A DNA stretch of 64,000 nucleotides from Streptomyces griseicoloratus (GTDB lineage: Bacteria > Actinomycetota > Actinomycetes > Streptomycetales > Streptomycetaceae). The notes under the pieces are model-generated. The model searched no databases and was not told the DNA's origin. It saw nothing but the letters and a program-made list of their open reading frames with translations. The translations under genes were made by a program, and so were the position numbers. Numbering within the stretch: position 1 is the first letter of the stretch; each line of letters starts with the position of its first letter. Of the stretch, positions 25,470 through 37,058 are shown piece after piece. The stretch spans positions 1 to 64,000 of the forward strand of contig NZ_JACVQF010000217.1 in assembly GCF_014534645.1 (NCBI RefSeq). The letters are read 5' to 3'.

Positions 25470-26288
25470 TCATATCCGTGGGACGACGGCGACCGGGCAC
25501 GGCGCGTGATGGAGTACCGCATGATTGATCAGTCCCAGTTGCAGGCCCGGGTGTCCCTGTCGTCGGCGAGCGCCGACGACCAGAAGGTCCGCCTCTGAGG
25601 CGGCCTCCAACAGTGCCTGGCGCGCCGGCCCCTCGATCGCCTTTCGGCTCACCGAGGCGTCGTGGTAATGCTCCGACGGGTCGCGCAGCGCGTCGTCGAG
25701 CACCTGCGCCGGCGGGCGCCGGTGGGAGTCCAGGGACCAGGACGAGGCTTGAGGTGCGGTGGAAGCACCGAACGGTGCACTCCAGGCGTGCACTGCCATC
25801 AGCCGGCAGCGCCGCACATGTGCCTCACGGAACGCGAACTGCACAGCCGTGTCGCTGCCCTCTCCGTCCTCGACCCCGACGACGATGTTCTCGAACGAGG
25901 CGTCCCTGTCCTCCGTCGCTCCCCGCACCACGATGACCGGGCAGTCCGCTCGTGCGGCCACGGCCAGGCTGACCGAGCCCAAAAGCATTCCGGCGAGGTC
26001 TCCCCGTCCTCTGGACCCGAGTACGAGCGCGAAGGCGTTACGTCCCCTGTCCACGAGGGCGAAGGCCGCGTTCCCGGGCAGCACCTCGTTCGTCAGCTGG
26101 ACCGTGGGAGCGCGCTGTCCGGCACGTTCCGAGGCGGCGTTGATCAGCTCGGATGCCCCCCGGCCCCCTGCCGCCGCGTGCAGGAGGTGGAGCGGCACCC
26201 CGTGCCGGACCGCCTCTTCGGCAGCCCAGTCCACCGCCTCCAGGCTCGCCTCGGACCCGTCGATGCCGGCCACCAGGGGAATCGCCAC
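25470..26288 (-). CDS. Universal stress protein, tandem UspA domains
   Basis: 272 aa if GTG at 26288 (VAIPLVAGIDGSEASL) is used, with AGAGGAGA upstream; an in-frame GTG at 26324 would add 12 residues. Domain 1 ATP motif GSRGRGDLAGMLLGSVS; domain 2 has GARRRQGHPGLQLGLI. The linker between domains is shorter than in its paralogues. Divergent from the Usp at 26493. Confidence 0.85.
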   Translation of the reverse strand: MAIPLVAGIDGSEASLEAVDWAAEEAVRHGVPLHLLHAAAGGRGASELINAASERAGQRAPTVQLTNEVLPGNAAFALVDRGRNAFALVLGSRGRGDLAGMLLGSVSLAVAARADCPVIVVRGATEDRDASFENIVVGVEDGEGSDTAVQFAFREAHVRRCRLMAVHAWSAPFGASTAPQASSWSLDSHRRPPAQVLDDALRDPSEHYHDASVSRKAIEGPARQALLEAASEADLLVVGARRRQGHPGLQLGLINHAVLHHAPCPVAVVPRI

Positions 26289-26406
26289 CGCCCCTGTCTC
26301 CTCTCGCGCCGGACTCCCCGCCACCGGCCCCCGCTTTCACATGCGCCGTGGAGGGGATTGGGGTACTCCTCGGATGAGGGAACGCCGCACCTTGCCCTGC
26401 ATGCCG

Positions 26407-26420
26407 GCGCCGTCCGGTCA
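26407..26420. promoter_or_regulatory. Weak DosR/OsdR-like box between divergent Usp genes
   Basis: GCGCCGTCCGGTCA matches GGGCCG-NN-CGG(C/T)CC at 10 of 12 half-site positions (allowing T at one). Single copy, 73 bp upstream of the plus-strand Usp. Confidence 0.35.
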
Positions 26421-26492
26421 GTCCACACCATCGGACTCGTTCACCGACATTCACCGTCATCTACAGCTTCGTACGAGACGGAGGCCGCCGCC

Positions 26493-27362
26493 ATGCAACC
26501 AGTCGTCACCGTGGGGCTCGACGGCTCACCCGAGAGTCTTGCCGCCACCCGTTGGGCCGCCGACGAGGCCGAGAAGCGCAAGCTCACCCTGCGCCTGCTG
26601 CACGCCTGGCCGCTCCTGGCGCCGGAACCGGCCCGCGTCCCCTCGGAAGTCGACCAGAACTACTGGGCGAAGCGTCTCGTGCACACCGCACGGGCGGAGC
26701 TCCAAGCACGCCACCCGGGCCTGTCCATCGTCGGGAGCCTGGTCGCCGACGATGCTCAGAACGCGCTGCTCCAGGCGGCGTCGGAATCCGACCTGATCGT
26801 GCTCGGTTCGCGGGGGCTGGAGCCCGTGGAGAGCTACTTCCTGGGCGACGTGAGCATGCCCGTCGTGGCGCGGGCCGAGCGGCCGGTGGTCCTCGTCCGT
26901 GCCGGGGCCCGCGACGAGGGGTTGCCTACAGAGGCCGCGATCCGCGTCGTCGTGGCTGTGAAACTGCACGCACCCAGCGACGATCTGCTCGACTTCGCGT
27001 TCCACACCGCCGCGGCCAGGGGCGTGCCGCTCCTGGCCGTACACGGCCGTAGCGTGCCACTCCACGCGCGGGTGCCCTGGCGTGTGGACCACGACATCAG
27101 TGAGGAGATGACGCGGGACGCGCTGAAGGAACTGAGCACGGTGCTCCGGCCCTGGAGCGAGAAGTATCCGCAGGTGGACGTGGCCGAGAGCATCCGTCTC
27201 GAAAGCCCTGCCAAGGCCGTCGTGCAGGCCGCCCGGGACGCGGCGCTGCTGGTCGTCGGCCGACGTCGGCACCATCGTGGGCCGGCTCCCCACCTGGGGC
27301 CCGTCGCTCAGGCCGCCATCCATCACGGGCGCTGCCCCGTCGCCGTCGTCCCCCATGACTGA
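26493..27362 (+). CDS. Universal stress protein, tandem UspA domains
   Basis: 289 aa, ATG at 26493. Begins MQPVVTVGLDGSPESLAATRWAADEA. Domain 1 motif GSRGLEPVESYFLGDVS lacks the usual G-2x-G spacing, and domain 2 reads GRRRHHRGPAPHLGPVAQ, so ATP binding may be reduced in both. Belongs to a different Usp subfamily from 17711, 52207 and 60414. The stop overlaps the start of the next gene by 8 bp (ATGACTGA), so it is co-translated with the Rv2004c-like protein. Confidence 0.85.
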   Translation: MQPVVTVGLDGSPESLAATRWAADEAEKRKLTLRLLHAWPLLAPEPARVPSEVDQNYWAKRLVHTARAELQARHPGLSIVGSLVADDAQNALLQAASESDLIVLGSRGLEPVESYFLGDVSMPVVARAERPVVLVRAGARDEGLPTEAAIRVVVAVKLHAPSDDLLDFAFHTAAARGVPLLAVHGRSVPLHARVPWRVDHDISEEMTRDALKELSTVLRPWSEKYPQVDVAESIRLESPAKAVVQAARDAALLVVGRRRHHRGPAPHLGPVAQAAIHHGRCPVAVVPHD

Positions 27363-29037
27363 GCCTGGTCTCCGCGGGGCATCCCAGCGGTCGGTACCGC
27401 GGGCCGACGCGTCCGAGCTCTCGTCCAGTGCCCTGCACGGCGGCGCGCCGCCGACGCGCGCAGAAGTACGCGAGACCCACACGGCGGTCGTGTTCTTCAC
27501 CGGCGACCGCGCCTACAAACTCAAGAAACCGGTGGATCTGGGGTTCCTGGACTACACCACGCCGCCGGCTCGCCGGGCCGCGTGTGAACGCGAGGTCACG
27601 CTCAATCGCCGCTTCGCCCCCGATGTCTACCTGGGCGTGGGCGAGATCCGGGGCCCTGACGCCGAAGGGGCCGAACCGCTCGTGGTGATGCGCCGCATGC
27701 CGGCGGACCGCCGCCTCTCCCGCCTCGTACGGGAGGGCGCCGCCGTCGACGACGCCCTCAGGGCCGTCGCCCGGCACCTCGCCGCGTGGCACGCGGACGC
27801 ACCCCGCAGCCCCGACGTGGCCGAACAAGGCACACGGGACGCGTTGTCATCACGTTGGGAAGCCTCCTTCGCGCAGGTCGGCGCGCTGGCCGACGACGGC
27901 TTCGTGGCCGGCGGAGTGACGGAGGTGGAGCGGCTGGTGCGCCGCTACCTCGCCGGCCGCGAGCGGCTCTTCGACACGCGCATCGAGCAGGGACGGGTGG
28001 TCGACGGCCACGGCGACCTGCTCGCCGAGGACATCTTCTGCCTCGACGACGGGCCCCGGATCCTGGACTGTCTGGAGTTCGACGACCGCCTGCGCTACGT
28101 CGACGGCCTCGACGACGCCGCCTTCCTCGCCATGGACCTGGAACAACTCGGCGCATCCGAGGCCGCGGCGTACTTCCTGGCCCAGTACAGCGAGTACTCC
28201 GGCGACCCCGCACCCCCTTCCCTGTGGCACCACTACGTCGCCTACCGCGCGTTCGTGCGTGCCAAGGTGTCCCTGATCCAGGCGCATCAGGGGACTCCGG
28301 CCGCGGAGACGGCATCGCGACGACTGGTCTCGACGGCACTGCGCCACCTGCGTACCTCCGCCGTCGGCCTCACGCTCGTCGGCGGTCTGCCGGGCAGTGG
28401 GAAGTCCACACTCGCCGGTGCCCTGGCCGACCGGCTCGGAGTCACGCTGCTCAGCAGCGACCGCCTCCGCAAGGAACTGGCGGGCATCCCCGCGGAGCAG
28501 TCCGCGGCGGCCGGCTACGGCGAGGGGCTGTACACACCGGAGTGGACCGCGAGGACCTACGCCACCCTCCTCGACCGCGCTTCCGCCCTGCTGTCCTCCG
28601 GTGAGTCCGTCGTCCTGGACGCCACCTGGCACGACCCCGGACAGCGCGAGTCCGCCCTGCGCATCGCCGAGGGCACCCACGCCCATCTGGTGGCCCTGCA
28701 CTGTCAGGTTCCGGGCGACGTGTCGGCGGCTCGTCTGAGCACGCGCGCGCCGGGCACGTCGGACGCCGGCCTCGACATCGTCACCGCCATGGCGGCCGGG
28801 GAACCGCCGTGGCCCGAGGCCGTCTCGGTCGACACCAGTGGACCGTTGGAGTCCGCCGTCTCCCAGGCGCTGGCTGTCGTACGCCCGTGGGGGACCGGCC
28901 AGGCGCCGGTCTTCCGCCGCCCTATATGGAGCCTGACTAGGCGAGCCGGCCTGCACCAGGCGTCGGCCCGCCGGCCCCTCGACCTCACGCACACAGCGTC
29001 TCACCTCCCTGCACCTGCTTCTGGTGAACTACTGTGA
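27355..29037 (+). CDS. Rv2004c-like bifunctional APH-fold / P-loop ATPase protein
   Basis: 560 aa, ATG at 27355. The N-terminal ~335 residues are an aminoglycoside-phosphotransferase-like fold: TGDRAYKLKKPVDLGFLDY (substrate/ATP Lys), VVDGHGDLLAEDIF (catalytic HGD) and ILDCLEFDDRLRYVD (metal-binding). The C-terminal ~190 residues are an AAA_33-type P-loop kinase: LTLVGGLPGSGKSTLAGAL (Walker A, about 345) and VVLDATWHDPGQRESAL. M. tuberculosis Rv2004c, a DosR gene, has this same fusion; its substrate is unknown. Coupled to the upstream Usp. The last ~40 residues are low-complexity and may be non-essential. Confidence 0.85.
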   Translation: MTEPGLRGASQRSVPRADASELSSSALHGGAPPTRAEVRETHTAVVFFTGDRAYKLKKPVDLGFLDYTTPPARRAACEREVTLNRRFAPDVYLGVGEIRGPDAEGAEPLVVMRRMPADRRLSRLVREGAAVDDALRAVARHLAAWHADAPRSPDVAEQGTRDALSSRWEASFAQVGALADDGFVAGGVTEVERLVRRYLAGRERLFDTRIEQGRVVDGHGDLLAEDIFCLDDGPRILDCLEFDDRLRYVDGLDDAAFLAMDLEQLGASEAAAYFLAQYSEYSGDPAPPSLWHHYVAYRAFVRAKVSLIQAHQGTPAAETASRRLVSTALRHLRTSAVGLTLVGGLPGSGKSTLAGALADRLGVTLLSSDRLRKELAGIPAEQSAAAGYGEGLYTPEWTARTYATLLDRASALLSSGESVVLDATWHDPGQRESALRIAEGTHAHLVALHCQVPGDVSAARLSTRAPGTSDAGLDIVTAMAAGEPPWPEAVSVDTSGPLESAVSQALAVVRPWGTGQAPVFRRPIWSLTRRAGLHQASARRPLDLTHTASHLPAPASGELL

Positions 29038-29327
29038 CAAGCCCTGACCAGAGCAGAGACACCGCGCTTACATGAGGCACCTCGCCGGCGAACGACTGCT
29101 GGGACGCGACCGCAGCGTCCTCCGGCCTCCGGCGTCCGGCTGATGAACAGACGCGGTTGCCCTCTGGCGGCCGTCCGCCCCGACGGGCATGCCGGCTTCC
29201 GGTTAGCGACCGTCGACTCGGCCGCGCTGACCGGCAGGCGGCCCGGCCTCGGAGCTGGTCCCCGGTTGCCCGGGCACCGTTCCAGGGCGACGGTGGAGAG
29301 AGGCGGCCGAGCCGGCCAGGGAGTTGG

Positions 29328-30362
29328 ATGACCATGCGAGCCCTCGTCTACCACGGCCCCGGACGGATCTCCTGGGACACGGTCGCGGATCCGACGATCG
29401 AGGACCCGACGGACGCCGTGGTGCGCGTCGACGCCACCACGATCTGCGGCACCGATCTGCACATCCGGCGCGGAGAACTGCCTGAGGTGAAGCCAGGAAC
29501 AGTCCTGGGCCACGAGGCCGTCGGCGAGGTTGTGGAAGTGGGTCGTGAGGTCCACTCCACCACCGTCGGGGATCAGGTGATCGTGTCGTCCATCTCGGCC
29601 TGCGGTCGCTGCCAGTTCTGCCGGGACGGCATGTTCGGACAGTGCCACGGCGGTGGCGGGTGGATTCTCGGGAACCTGACCAACGGAACCCAGGCGGAGT
29701 TCGTCCGGGTTCCTTTCGCCGACTACTCCACCCGACGGCGGCCCGGCGCTCTGGCGCTCGAGGACGCCGTCCTGCTCTCCGAAGTCCTCCCCACCGCTTA
29801 CGAGGTCGGCGTGCGGAACGGACACGTGGGGCCGGGTGACACCGTCGTCGTCGTGGGCGCCGGTCCCGTAGGGCTCGCCGCGGTCATGACGGCGCGGCTC
29901 TACTCGCCACGCAGGATCATCGCTGTGGACCTTTCCCGCACCCGACTCGAAGCCGCCACCCGGCTGGGTGCCGACTCCGCCGAGCTGCCCGGACGGCTGA
30001 TCGCCGACCTGGCCGAGGGACCCGGTGCCGACGTCGCCATCGAAGCCGCCGGAGATCCGGACAGCTTCGTCCTGTGCACACGAGTCGTACGCCCGGGTGG
30101 GCACATCGCCAACATCGGCACGCACGGCAAGCCGGCCACGCTGCACCTCGAGGCACTGTGGCACAAGAACATGACGATCAGCACCGGCCAGGTCGACACC
30201 TCTTCCACACCCTGGCTGCTCGACCTGGTGACGTCCGGACGCCTGCACGTCTCCCACCTGGTCACCCACACCTTCGGCCTCGACCGGGCAGAAGACGCCT
30301 ACGAGGTCTTCTCCCGCGGCACCGACACCGGCGCTCTCAAGATCGGCCTCTACCGCGAATAG
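29328..30362 (+). CDS. Zinc-dependent medium-chain alcohol dehydrogenase
   Basis: 344 aa from ATG 29328 (or 342 from ATG 29334); GGGAG sits 4 or 10 bases upstream. Catalytic zinc ligands in [10 protein letters not shown] and [12 protein letters not shown]; structural zinc in [18 protein letters not shown] motif [15 protein letters not shown]-terminal [17 protein letters not shown]. Likely NAD(P)-linked oxidation of alcohols or reduction of aldehydes under low oxygen. Closely related to the ADH at 54599. The 290 bp upstream (29038-29327) hold a GGACGC/GCGTCC hairpin near 29102-29120 and no box I trust. Confidence 0.88.
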   Translation: MTMRALVYHGPGRISWDTVADPTIEDPTDAVVRVDATTICGTDLHIRRGELPEVKPGTVLGHEAVGEVVEVGREVHSTTVGDQVIVSSISACGRCQFCRDGMFGQCHGGGGWILGNLTNGTQAEFVRVPFADYSTRRRPGALALEDAVLLSEVLPTAYEVGVRNGHVGPGDTVVVVGAGPVGLAAVMTARLYSPRRIIAVDLSRTRLEAATRLGADSAELPGRLIADLAEGPGADVAIEAAGDPDSFVLCTRVVRPGGHIANIGTHGKPATLHLEALWHKNMTISTGQVDTSSTPWLLDLVTSGRLHVSHLVTHTFGLDRAEDAYEVFSRGTDTGALKIGLYRE

Positions 30363-30415
30363 CCCCGAGCCGGGAACAGCCGAGCAGCCGCGTCCGACTC
30401 TTCCGGCCGGTCCCT

Positions 30416-30429
30416 GGGCCGTTCGGCCC
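30416..30429 (+). promoter_or_regulatory. Perfect DosR/OsdR-like box upstream of the E1-beta relic
   Basis: GGGCCGTTCGGCCC, both half sites perfect, 73 bp upstream of the ATG at 30503. No good partner at 20-23 bp. It survives although the gene behind it is frameshifted. Confidence 0.65.
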
Positions 30430-30502
30430 TGGTGATCGCCAGTGCACTGTGCTGCGAGCACCTGCTCGACCACGTCACCAGTTCCTCGGCAGAGGCGGTG
30501 AG

Positions 30503-31504
30503 ATGACCGTGGGCGCCGGCGGAACGCAGGAGGCGAAGACGACCTACCGTGAGGCCATGCGCGAGGCGCTCCGGGAAGCCCTGCGCTCCGACGACCGCGT
30601 CTTCCTCATGGGCGAGAACGTGGGCCGCTACGGCGGATGCCTCGGTGTCAGCCTCGGTCTGCTGGAGGAGTTCGGCCCCGAACGCATCCGCGACACCCCG
30701 CTGTCGGAGTCGGCGTTCGTGGGCGCCGGCATCGGCGCGGCCCTGGCCGGGATGCGGCCCATCGTCGAGATCATGACCGTCAATTTCAGCCTGCTCGCCC
30801 TCGACCAGATCCTCAACAACGCCGCCACCCTGCTGCACATGTCGGGCGGCCAGCTGCCTGTGCCGATCGTGATCCGCATGACCACGGGCGCCGGACGGCA
30901 GCTCGCCGCTCAGCACCCGCACAGCCTGGAAGGCTGGTACGCGCACATCCCCCGGCATCCGTGTCCTCGCCCCCGCCACCCTTGAGGACGCCCGCCACAT
31001 GCTGGCCCCGGCGCTCGCCGACCCCGACCCCGTACTGATCTTCGAGCACGGCAGCCTCTACAACGTCTCCGGCGAACTCCTCCCGCCTGCAGATCCGTTG
31101 AACATCGACCACGCCGCGATCCGCCTCGCCGGCACGGACGTCTCCCTGATCACGTATGGTGGTTCGCTGCCCAACGCCCTCGCAGAGCGGACGAGTTGGC
31201 CGCCGAGGGCATCAGCGCCGAAGTGATCGACCTGCGCACGCTGCGTCCCCTCGACGACGCGGCCATCACCGCTTCGGTGGCCCGAACGCATCGTGCGGTG
31301 GTCATCGACGAGGCGTGGCGGACGGGCAGCCTCGCCGCCGAGGTGTCCGCCCGCATCGCCGAAGAGTCGTTCTACGACCTGGACGCGCCCGTCGAGCGGG
31401 TGTGCAGCGCCGAGGTGCCCATGCCGTACGCCCGGCGGCTGGAAGAGGCCGCCCTGCTCCAGGTCGCCGACATCGTCGCGGCCGCCCACCGGGCGGTGGA
31501 CTGA
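30503..31504 (+). pseudogene. Alpha-ketoacid dehydrogenase E1 beta subunit, two frameshifts
   Basis: Begins [23 protein letters not shown] and has the thiamine-diphosphate E1-beta features [29 protein letters not shown] and MRPIVEIM. At 30947-30955 an extra C in a C-run changes [15 protein letters not shown] to an out-of-frame tail. The second frame ([14 protein letters not shown] to GGSLPNALA) breaks again near 31187, and the third frame continues [23 protein letters not shown] to a correct C-terminus at 31504. Reading all three gives a full-length protein of about 333 aa. No E1 alpha gene is present upstream (ADH ends at 30362). Two separate shifts argue for a true pseudogene rather than sequencing error. 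Confidence 0.8.
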
Positions 31505-31506
31505 TC

Positions 31507-31890
31507 ATGGCCGAGTTCACCATGCCGTCCCTCGGCGCCGACATGGACGAGGGCACGCTCCTGGAATGGCTGGTCGGGCCCGGGGACTTCGTGCACAAAG
31601 GGGATCCGGTCGCGGTCGTGGAGACCGCGAAGTCGACGATCGAGGTGGAGTGCTTCGAAACCGGCACCATGAGGGAGCTGCTCGTCGAGCCCGGGACGAC
31701 GGTGCCGTGGGCACGCCGCTCGCACTGATCGGGCCCGCCGAGGAACGACGGCCCGCCGTCACGCACCGGTGAAGAGCGCGCCTCCCGAACCCTCCGAGCT
31801 CCCCAAGGCCCCTGCGCCGCCTCTCCCTCCGCCTGAGCCCGCCCCGGTCCCGGCGGCAGTACCGTCAGCCGCTGGGCCGGGCGGCCACAT
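31507..31890 (+). pseudogene. E2 acyltransferase remnant (lipoyl domain only)
   Basis: ATG at 31507, 2 bp after the E1-beta stop. The lipoyl domain [22 protein letters not shown] has the lipoylation Lys in [12 protein letters not shown] frameshift near 31708 replaces [16 protein letters not shown] by a short tail. A second shift near 31770 leads into a Pro/Ala linker (KAPAPPLPPPEPAPVPA) in another frame. The subunit-binding and acyltransferase domains are absent; homology ends about 20 bp before the 3' end of the convergent CBS gene, so a deletion probably fused the two. Confidence 0.75.
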
Positions 31891-31909
31891 GGAGGCGGGC
31901 CTCGACGGC

Positions 31910-32770
31910 TCAGGCCGCTTCGATCTCGTCGACGACTGCGACCACGTCGTCGATGTCCCGCACGGCTGCGAGCAGTGCAGGGACGAGAGCTCTGTCCAGT
32001 CGCCCCGTCATCGTCACCACTCCGTTCTCCACGGCGACTTGGACGGAGTGTGGAACGAGCAGGTGCTGAGCGGCCAGGGACTCGACCTCGGTCTGGATCT
32101 CGGTGTCGTCACGGATCAGGGCCCGCAACAGCTCACTCCGGCTGACCACGCCGACGAGCCGGCCGCGGTGGTCGGTCACGGGGAGGCGCTTCAGCCGGGC
32201 GTGGGCGGCGGTCCACGCCGCATCCGCCACGCGCTCCGCCGGGTGGACGGTGACGGGCGGAAAAGTCATCAACGTGGCCGCCGTATCACCGTGGCTCTTG
32301 TCATACAGGCGGTGCTGCCACAGCCTGCCGACAGGTCCGTGCCTGCGCGGCTCCGCCATGACGGCGGCCTTGGCCAGCAGATCCGACTCCGAGACGACGC
32401 CGATCACGTGGTCGTCGGCGTCGACCACCGGTACGGCACTCACCTGCTCGCGGGCGAGGGCGTGGGCCACGTCCAGGAACGGCATGTCACCGGGGACGGA
32501 GGCCGCCGGCACCTGCATGACGTCCCGCACACGGAGGCCGGCCGGTTCCCGGGCCGGCGGCTCGGGTGCCGCAGCGGCGGGCGGCTCGGGCTTCTCCCGT
32601 CCGGCAGCAGGCTCGGGCTCCTCGGCACTCCTGGCCGACGCGGCGGCGGCGACTGCCGTGAGGTAGCGGCGCAGCGCGTCCTGGTGCGGTTCTTGCCGGG
32701 GGGTCCAGGGGCGGCCCGGCGTGGTGCTGCGGGCTTCCTTCTCAGCGGAGCGTTGCTCGAAATCGCTCAC
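31910..32770 (-). CDS. CBS-pair plus BON protein with Ala/Pro-rich N-terminus
   Basis: 286 aa, start at 32770. The first ~75 residues are disordered and Ala/Pro/Glu-rich (PEPAAGREKPEPPAAAAPEPPA), absent from its paralogues. CBS1: VRDVMQVPAASVPGDMPFLDV to VIGVVSESDLL. CBS2: ATLMTFPPVTVHPAERV to LVGVVSRSELLRALI. BON from about 225 (VQVAVENGVVTMTGRLDR). Divergent from the A/V-ATPase operon across tandem boxes at 32837-32871, so both may respond to the same regulator. Confidence 0.85.
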   Translation of the reverse strand: MSDFEQRSAEKEARSTTPGRPWTPRQEPHQDALRRYLTAVAAAASARSAEEPEPAAGREKPEPPAAAAPEPPAREPAGLRVRDVMQVPAASVPGDMPFLDVAHALAREQVSAVPVVDADDHVIGVVSESDLLAKAAVMAEPRRHGPVGRLWQHRLYDKSHGDTAATLMTFPPVTVHPAERVADAAWTAAHARLKRLPVTDHRGRLVGVVSRSELLRALIRDDTEIQTEVESLAAQHLLVPHSVQVAVENGVVTMTGRLDRALVPALLAAVRDIDDVVAVVDEIEAA

Positions 32771-32836
32771 GGCTGCCTCCTGGGATGCCGTCCACCTACG
32801 GGGTCAGTCTCGCATCGATCGACTGGTGCGGCCTGT

Positions 32837-32871
32837 GGGCCGAACGGCACCGTATGAGGGACTGGTGGCCC
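32837..32871. promoter_or_regulatory. Tandem DosR/OsdR-like boxes, A/V-ATPase operon and CBS-BON gene
   Basis: GGGCCGAACGGCAC (32837-32850) and GGGACTGGTGGCCC (32858-32871), 21 bp centre to centre. The second has GGGACT, the exact left half of the mycobacterial DosR core. They sit 67 bp from the CBS-BON start and 72 bp from the first ATPase gene, the only intergenic space between them. Confidence 0.65.
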
Positions 32872-32942
32872 GGCGCGGCGCGACACGTCAACGCATACCA
32901 AGGAGACTGGAAGGCGGGACCTGGTCTCACTGGAGGAAGTTC

Positions 32943-33443
32943 GTGACGGGTTTCCGAGACTTTCTGACCCGGTTCCGGCCGGCGGCGTCGCCCGGCCGGG
33001 CCGCACCAGGTGGTGTGCCCGCGGACCGTTCCGCCGAACTCCGTGCGGAACTCGCACCGCCGCTGGCCCTGCTCGAACAGGCGGAGGCGGAAGCCCGGAC
33101 CGTACGCGAGCGTGCCGACGTGGCCGCCGCGTCACGCCGACGACAAGCCCAGCGGCAGGCCGAGGAGATCGTGGCCGAGGCGCACGCGGAGGCCACCCAT
33201 GTGCGGGAGCGCGCCGCCGACCAGGTGCTGCGTACGGCCGAGGGCGAGGCGGCAGCGCTGCTGGCCGAGGCAGAACGCGAGGCCATCGCTGTACGCGATC
33301 GTGCCAGGAGCCGAACGCCCGCGCTCGCCGAACATGTGGTCGCGCTGGTTCTGGAAGATCTCACGGCGGGGCAGGTGTCTCCTGCGCCACAGGAAGGGCA
33401 TCGGTCGCCGGGCCGTGGGAGGCCGCGCGAGGGCGGTCCCTGA
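32943..33443 (+). CDS. A/V-type ATPase peripheral-stalk subunit (G/H-like)
   Basis: 166 aa, GTG at 32943 with GGAGGA six bases upstream. After a short N-terminus, residues ~35-125 form one long Ala/Glu/Arg coiled coil (LLEQAEAEARTVRERADVA, EAHAEATHVRERAADQVL). This is the pattern of the G/H stator subunit that pairs with subunit E. First gene of a nine-gene operon. Assignment rests on position and coiled coil rather than conserved residues. Confidence 0.7.
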   Translation: MTGFRDFLTRFRPAASPGRAAPGGVPADRSAELRAELAPPLALLEQAEAEARTVRERADVAAASRRRQAQRQAEEIVAEAHAEATHVRERAADQVLRTAEGEAAALLAEAEREAIAVRDRARSRTPALAEHVVALVLEDLTAGQVSPAPQEGHRSPGRGRPREGGP

Positions 33444-34388
33444 TGGGCGCCGGATGGGTGGCAGGCGTGACCCGGGCACGCGCCCTGCGGACCAGGTGCC
33501 TGCCCGTCGAGGGCATCGGGGAGGTGGCCGCGTCCCCCACCCTCGATGACGCCCTGCGCTACTTGGCGGCCACCCCCTACCGACGCGACGTCTCGCCGGG
33601 CGCCACGCCGGCCGAGGCCCAGCGGGCCGTCTCGGCGACACTGTTGTGGCACCTGCGGGTCCTCGCCGGCTGGCAGCCGGCGACCGGCGCGGAGGCCATC
33701 CGGGCGCTCGCCGCGGGATTCGAGATCTCCAACACCGAGCACCACTCGAGGGCTCTCGTGGCCGGGCCGCGAGAGCCCGGTACGCAACGCCCGCGCCTCC
33801 TGCCCTACCGCCTGGGCGCGCTGGCGATCGCCTGGACCCGGCTCGCCCGCACCCGTACGCCGTCGGAGCTGCGTACGGCCCTGGCGTCGTCCGCCTGGGG
33901 TGACCCCGGGGGCGACTCCCCCGCCGCGGTCGCCACCGGTATGCGGGTCTCCGCCGCCGTACGCCTCACCACCGCCGCTCCCGACGCGGCACGCTGGGCG
34001 GCGGCACGGCTCGCCCTGCTGTTCGCCCGTGAAGTGTTCGTCGTCGGCCGCCGGATGCCGGCAGTGTCCGTCCGCCGGGCGGCCCGCCTGCTCGGCCCGC
34101 GGGCGGTGGGCGCGGGAACGTACGCCGATTTCCGGCAGGCGCTGCCGGCCACTGCGCGGTGGCTGCTCCACGACGTCGACGAGGCGGCGGACCTGTGGCG
34201 GGCCGAGGCACGGTGGTGGGACGCCGTCGACCGCGACGGCCGGGAACTGCTGCGCCGGTCCCCCTGCGGACCGCAGCCGGTCGTGGGGGCAGTGGCACTG
34301 CTGTCCGCCGACGCGTGGCGGATCCGAGGCGCGCTGGAACTGGCCGCCCGGGGCGGCGGACCCGGGAACTGGCCCGTGGAGGTGCTCG

Positions 34389-34402
<14 letters not shown>
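33443..34402 (+). CDS. A/V-type ATPase subunit C (V-ATPase d-like)
   Basis: 319 aa, ATG at 33443 overlapping the previous stop (TGATG). All-helical with repeated segments such as ALRYLAATPYRRD, LLWHLRVLAGWQ and RWAAARLALLFAREVF, typical of vATP-synt_AC39. It caps the rotor ring and docks the central stalk. In Thermus the order is G-I-L-E-C-F-A-B-D; here C has moved to second place. Confidence 0.8.
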
Positions 34403-36530
<2,128 letters not shown>

Positions 36531-36534
<4 letters not shown>

Positions 36535-37058
36535 CGATCCCGGCCCCCGACCAGACGGCGGACACGCTCGCCCCAGTCCGGGCGGGCCTGCTGCGCGAGG
36601 CTCACGCCGACGCCGAAGCGCTCCTGACCCGCACCGAGCGGGAGGCCGCCACTCTGCTCGACCAGGCCCGTGCCGAGGCCCAGGCGATCCTCGTCCGGGC
36701 CCGCCGCCAAGGCGAGGCCGACGGCGCGAACGCCGCCCGCGACCTCCTTGTCAGGGCCCGGCGAGAGGCCAGGTCGCGCACGCTCGCCGCCCGCCGGGAG
36801 GCGTATGAGGAGCTGCGCCGCGAGGCCGCCCAACGAGTCCGGGGGCTACGCGGGACCGACGGCTACGCGTCCCTGCGGGAGCGGCTGGAACACCGGGCCC
36901 GGATCCTCCTGGGTCCCGACGCCGAGGTGAGCGAGCACGCCGACGGGGGTGTGGTGGCCCGGACGCCGGGGAAGCGGGCCGACCTCTCGCTGACCGCGCT
37001 GGCCGATCACGCACTGGACCGGACAGGAGCGGAGGTGCGGAGCCTGTGGGAGCCGTGA
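36531..37058 (+). CDS. A/V-type ATPase stator subunit E
   Basis: 175 aa, ATG at 36531 (ATGA overlap). N-terminal coiled coil (LLREAHADAEALLTRTEREAATLLDQARAEA) followed by a globular C-domain from about 110 (GYASLRERLEHRARILLGPDAEV) as in vATP-synt_E. Pairs with the G/H protein encoded first in the operon. Confidence 0.82.
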
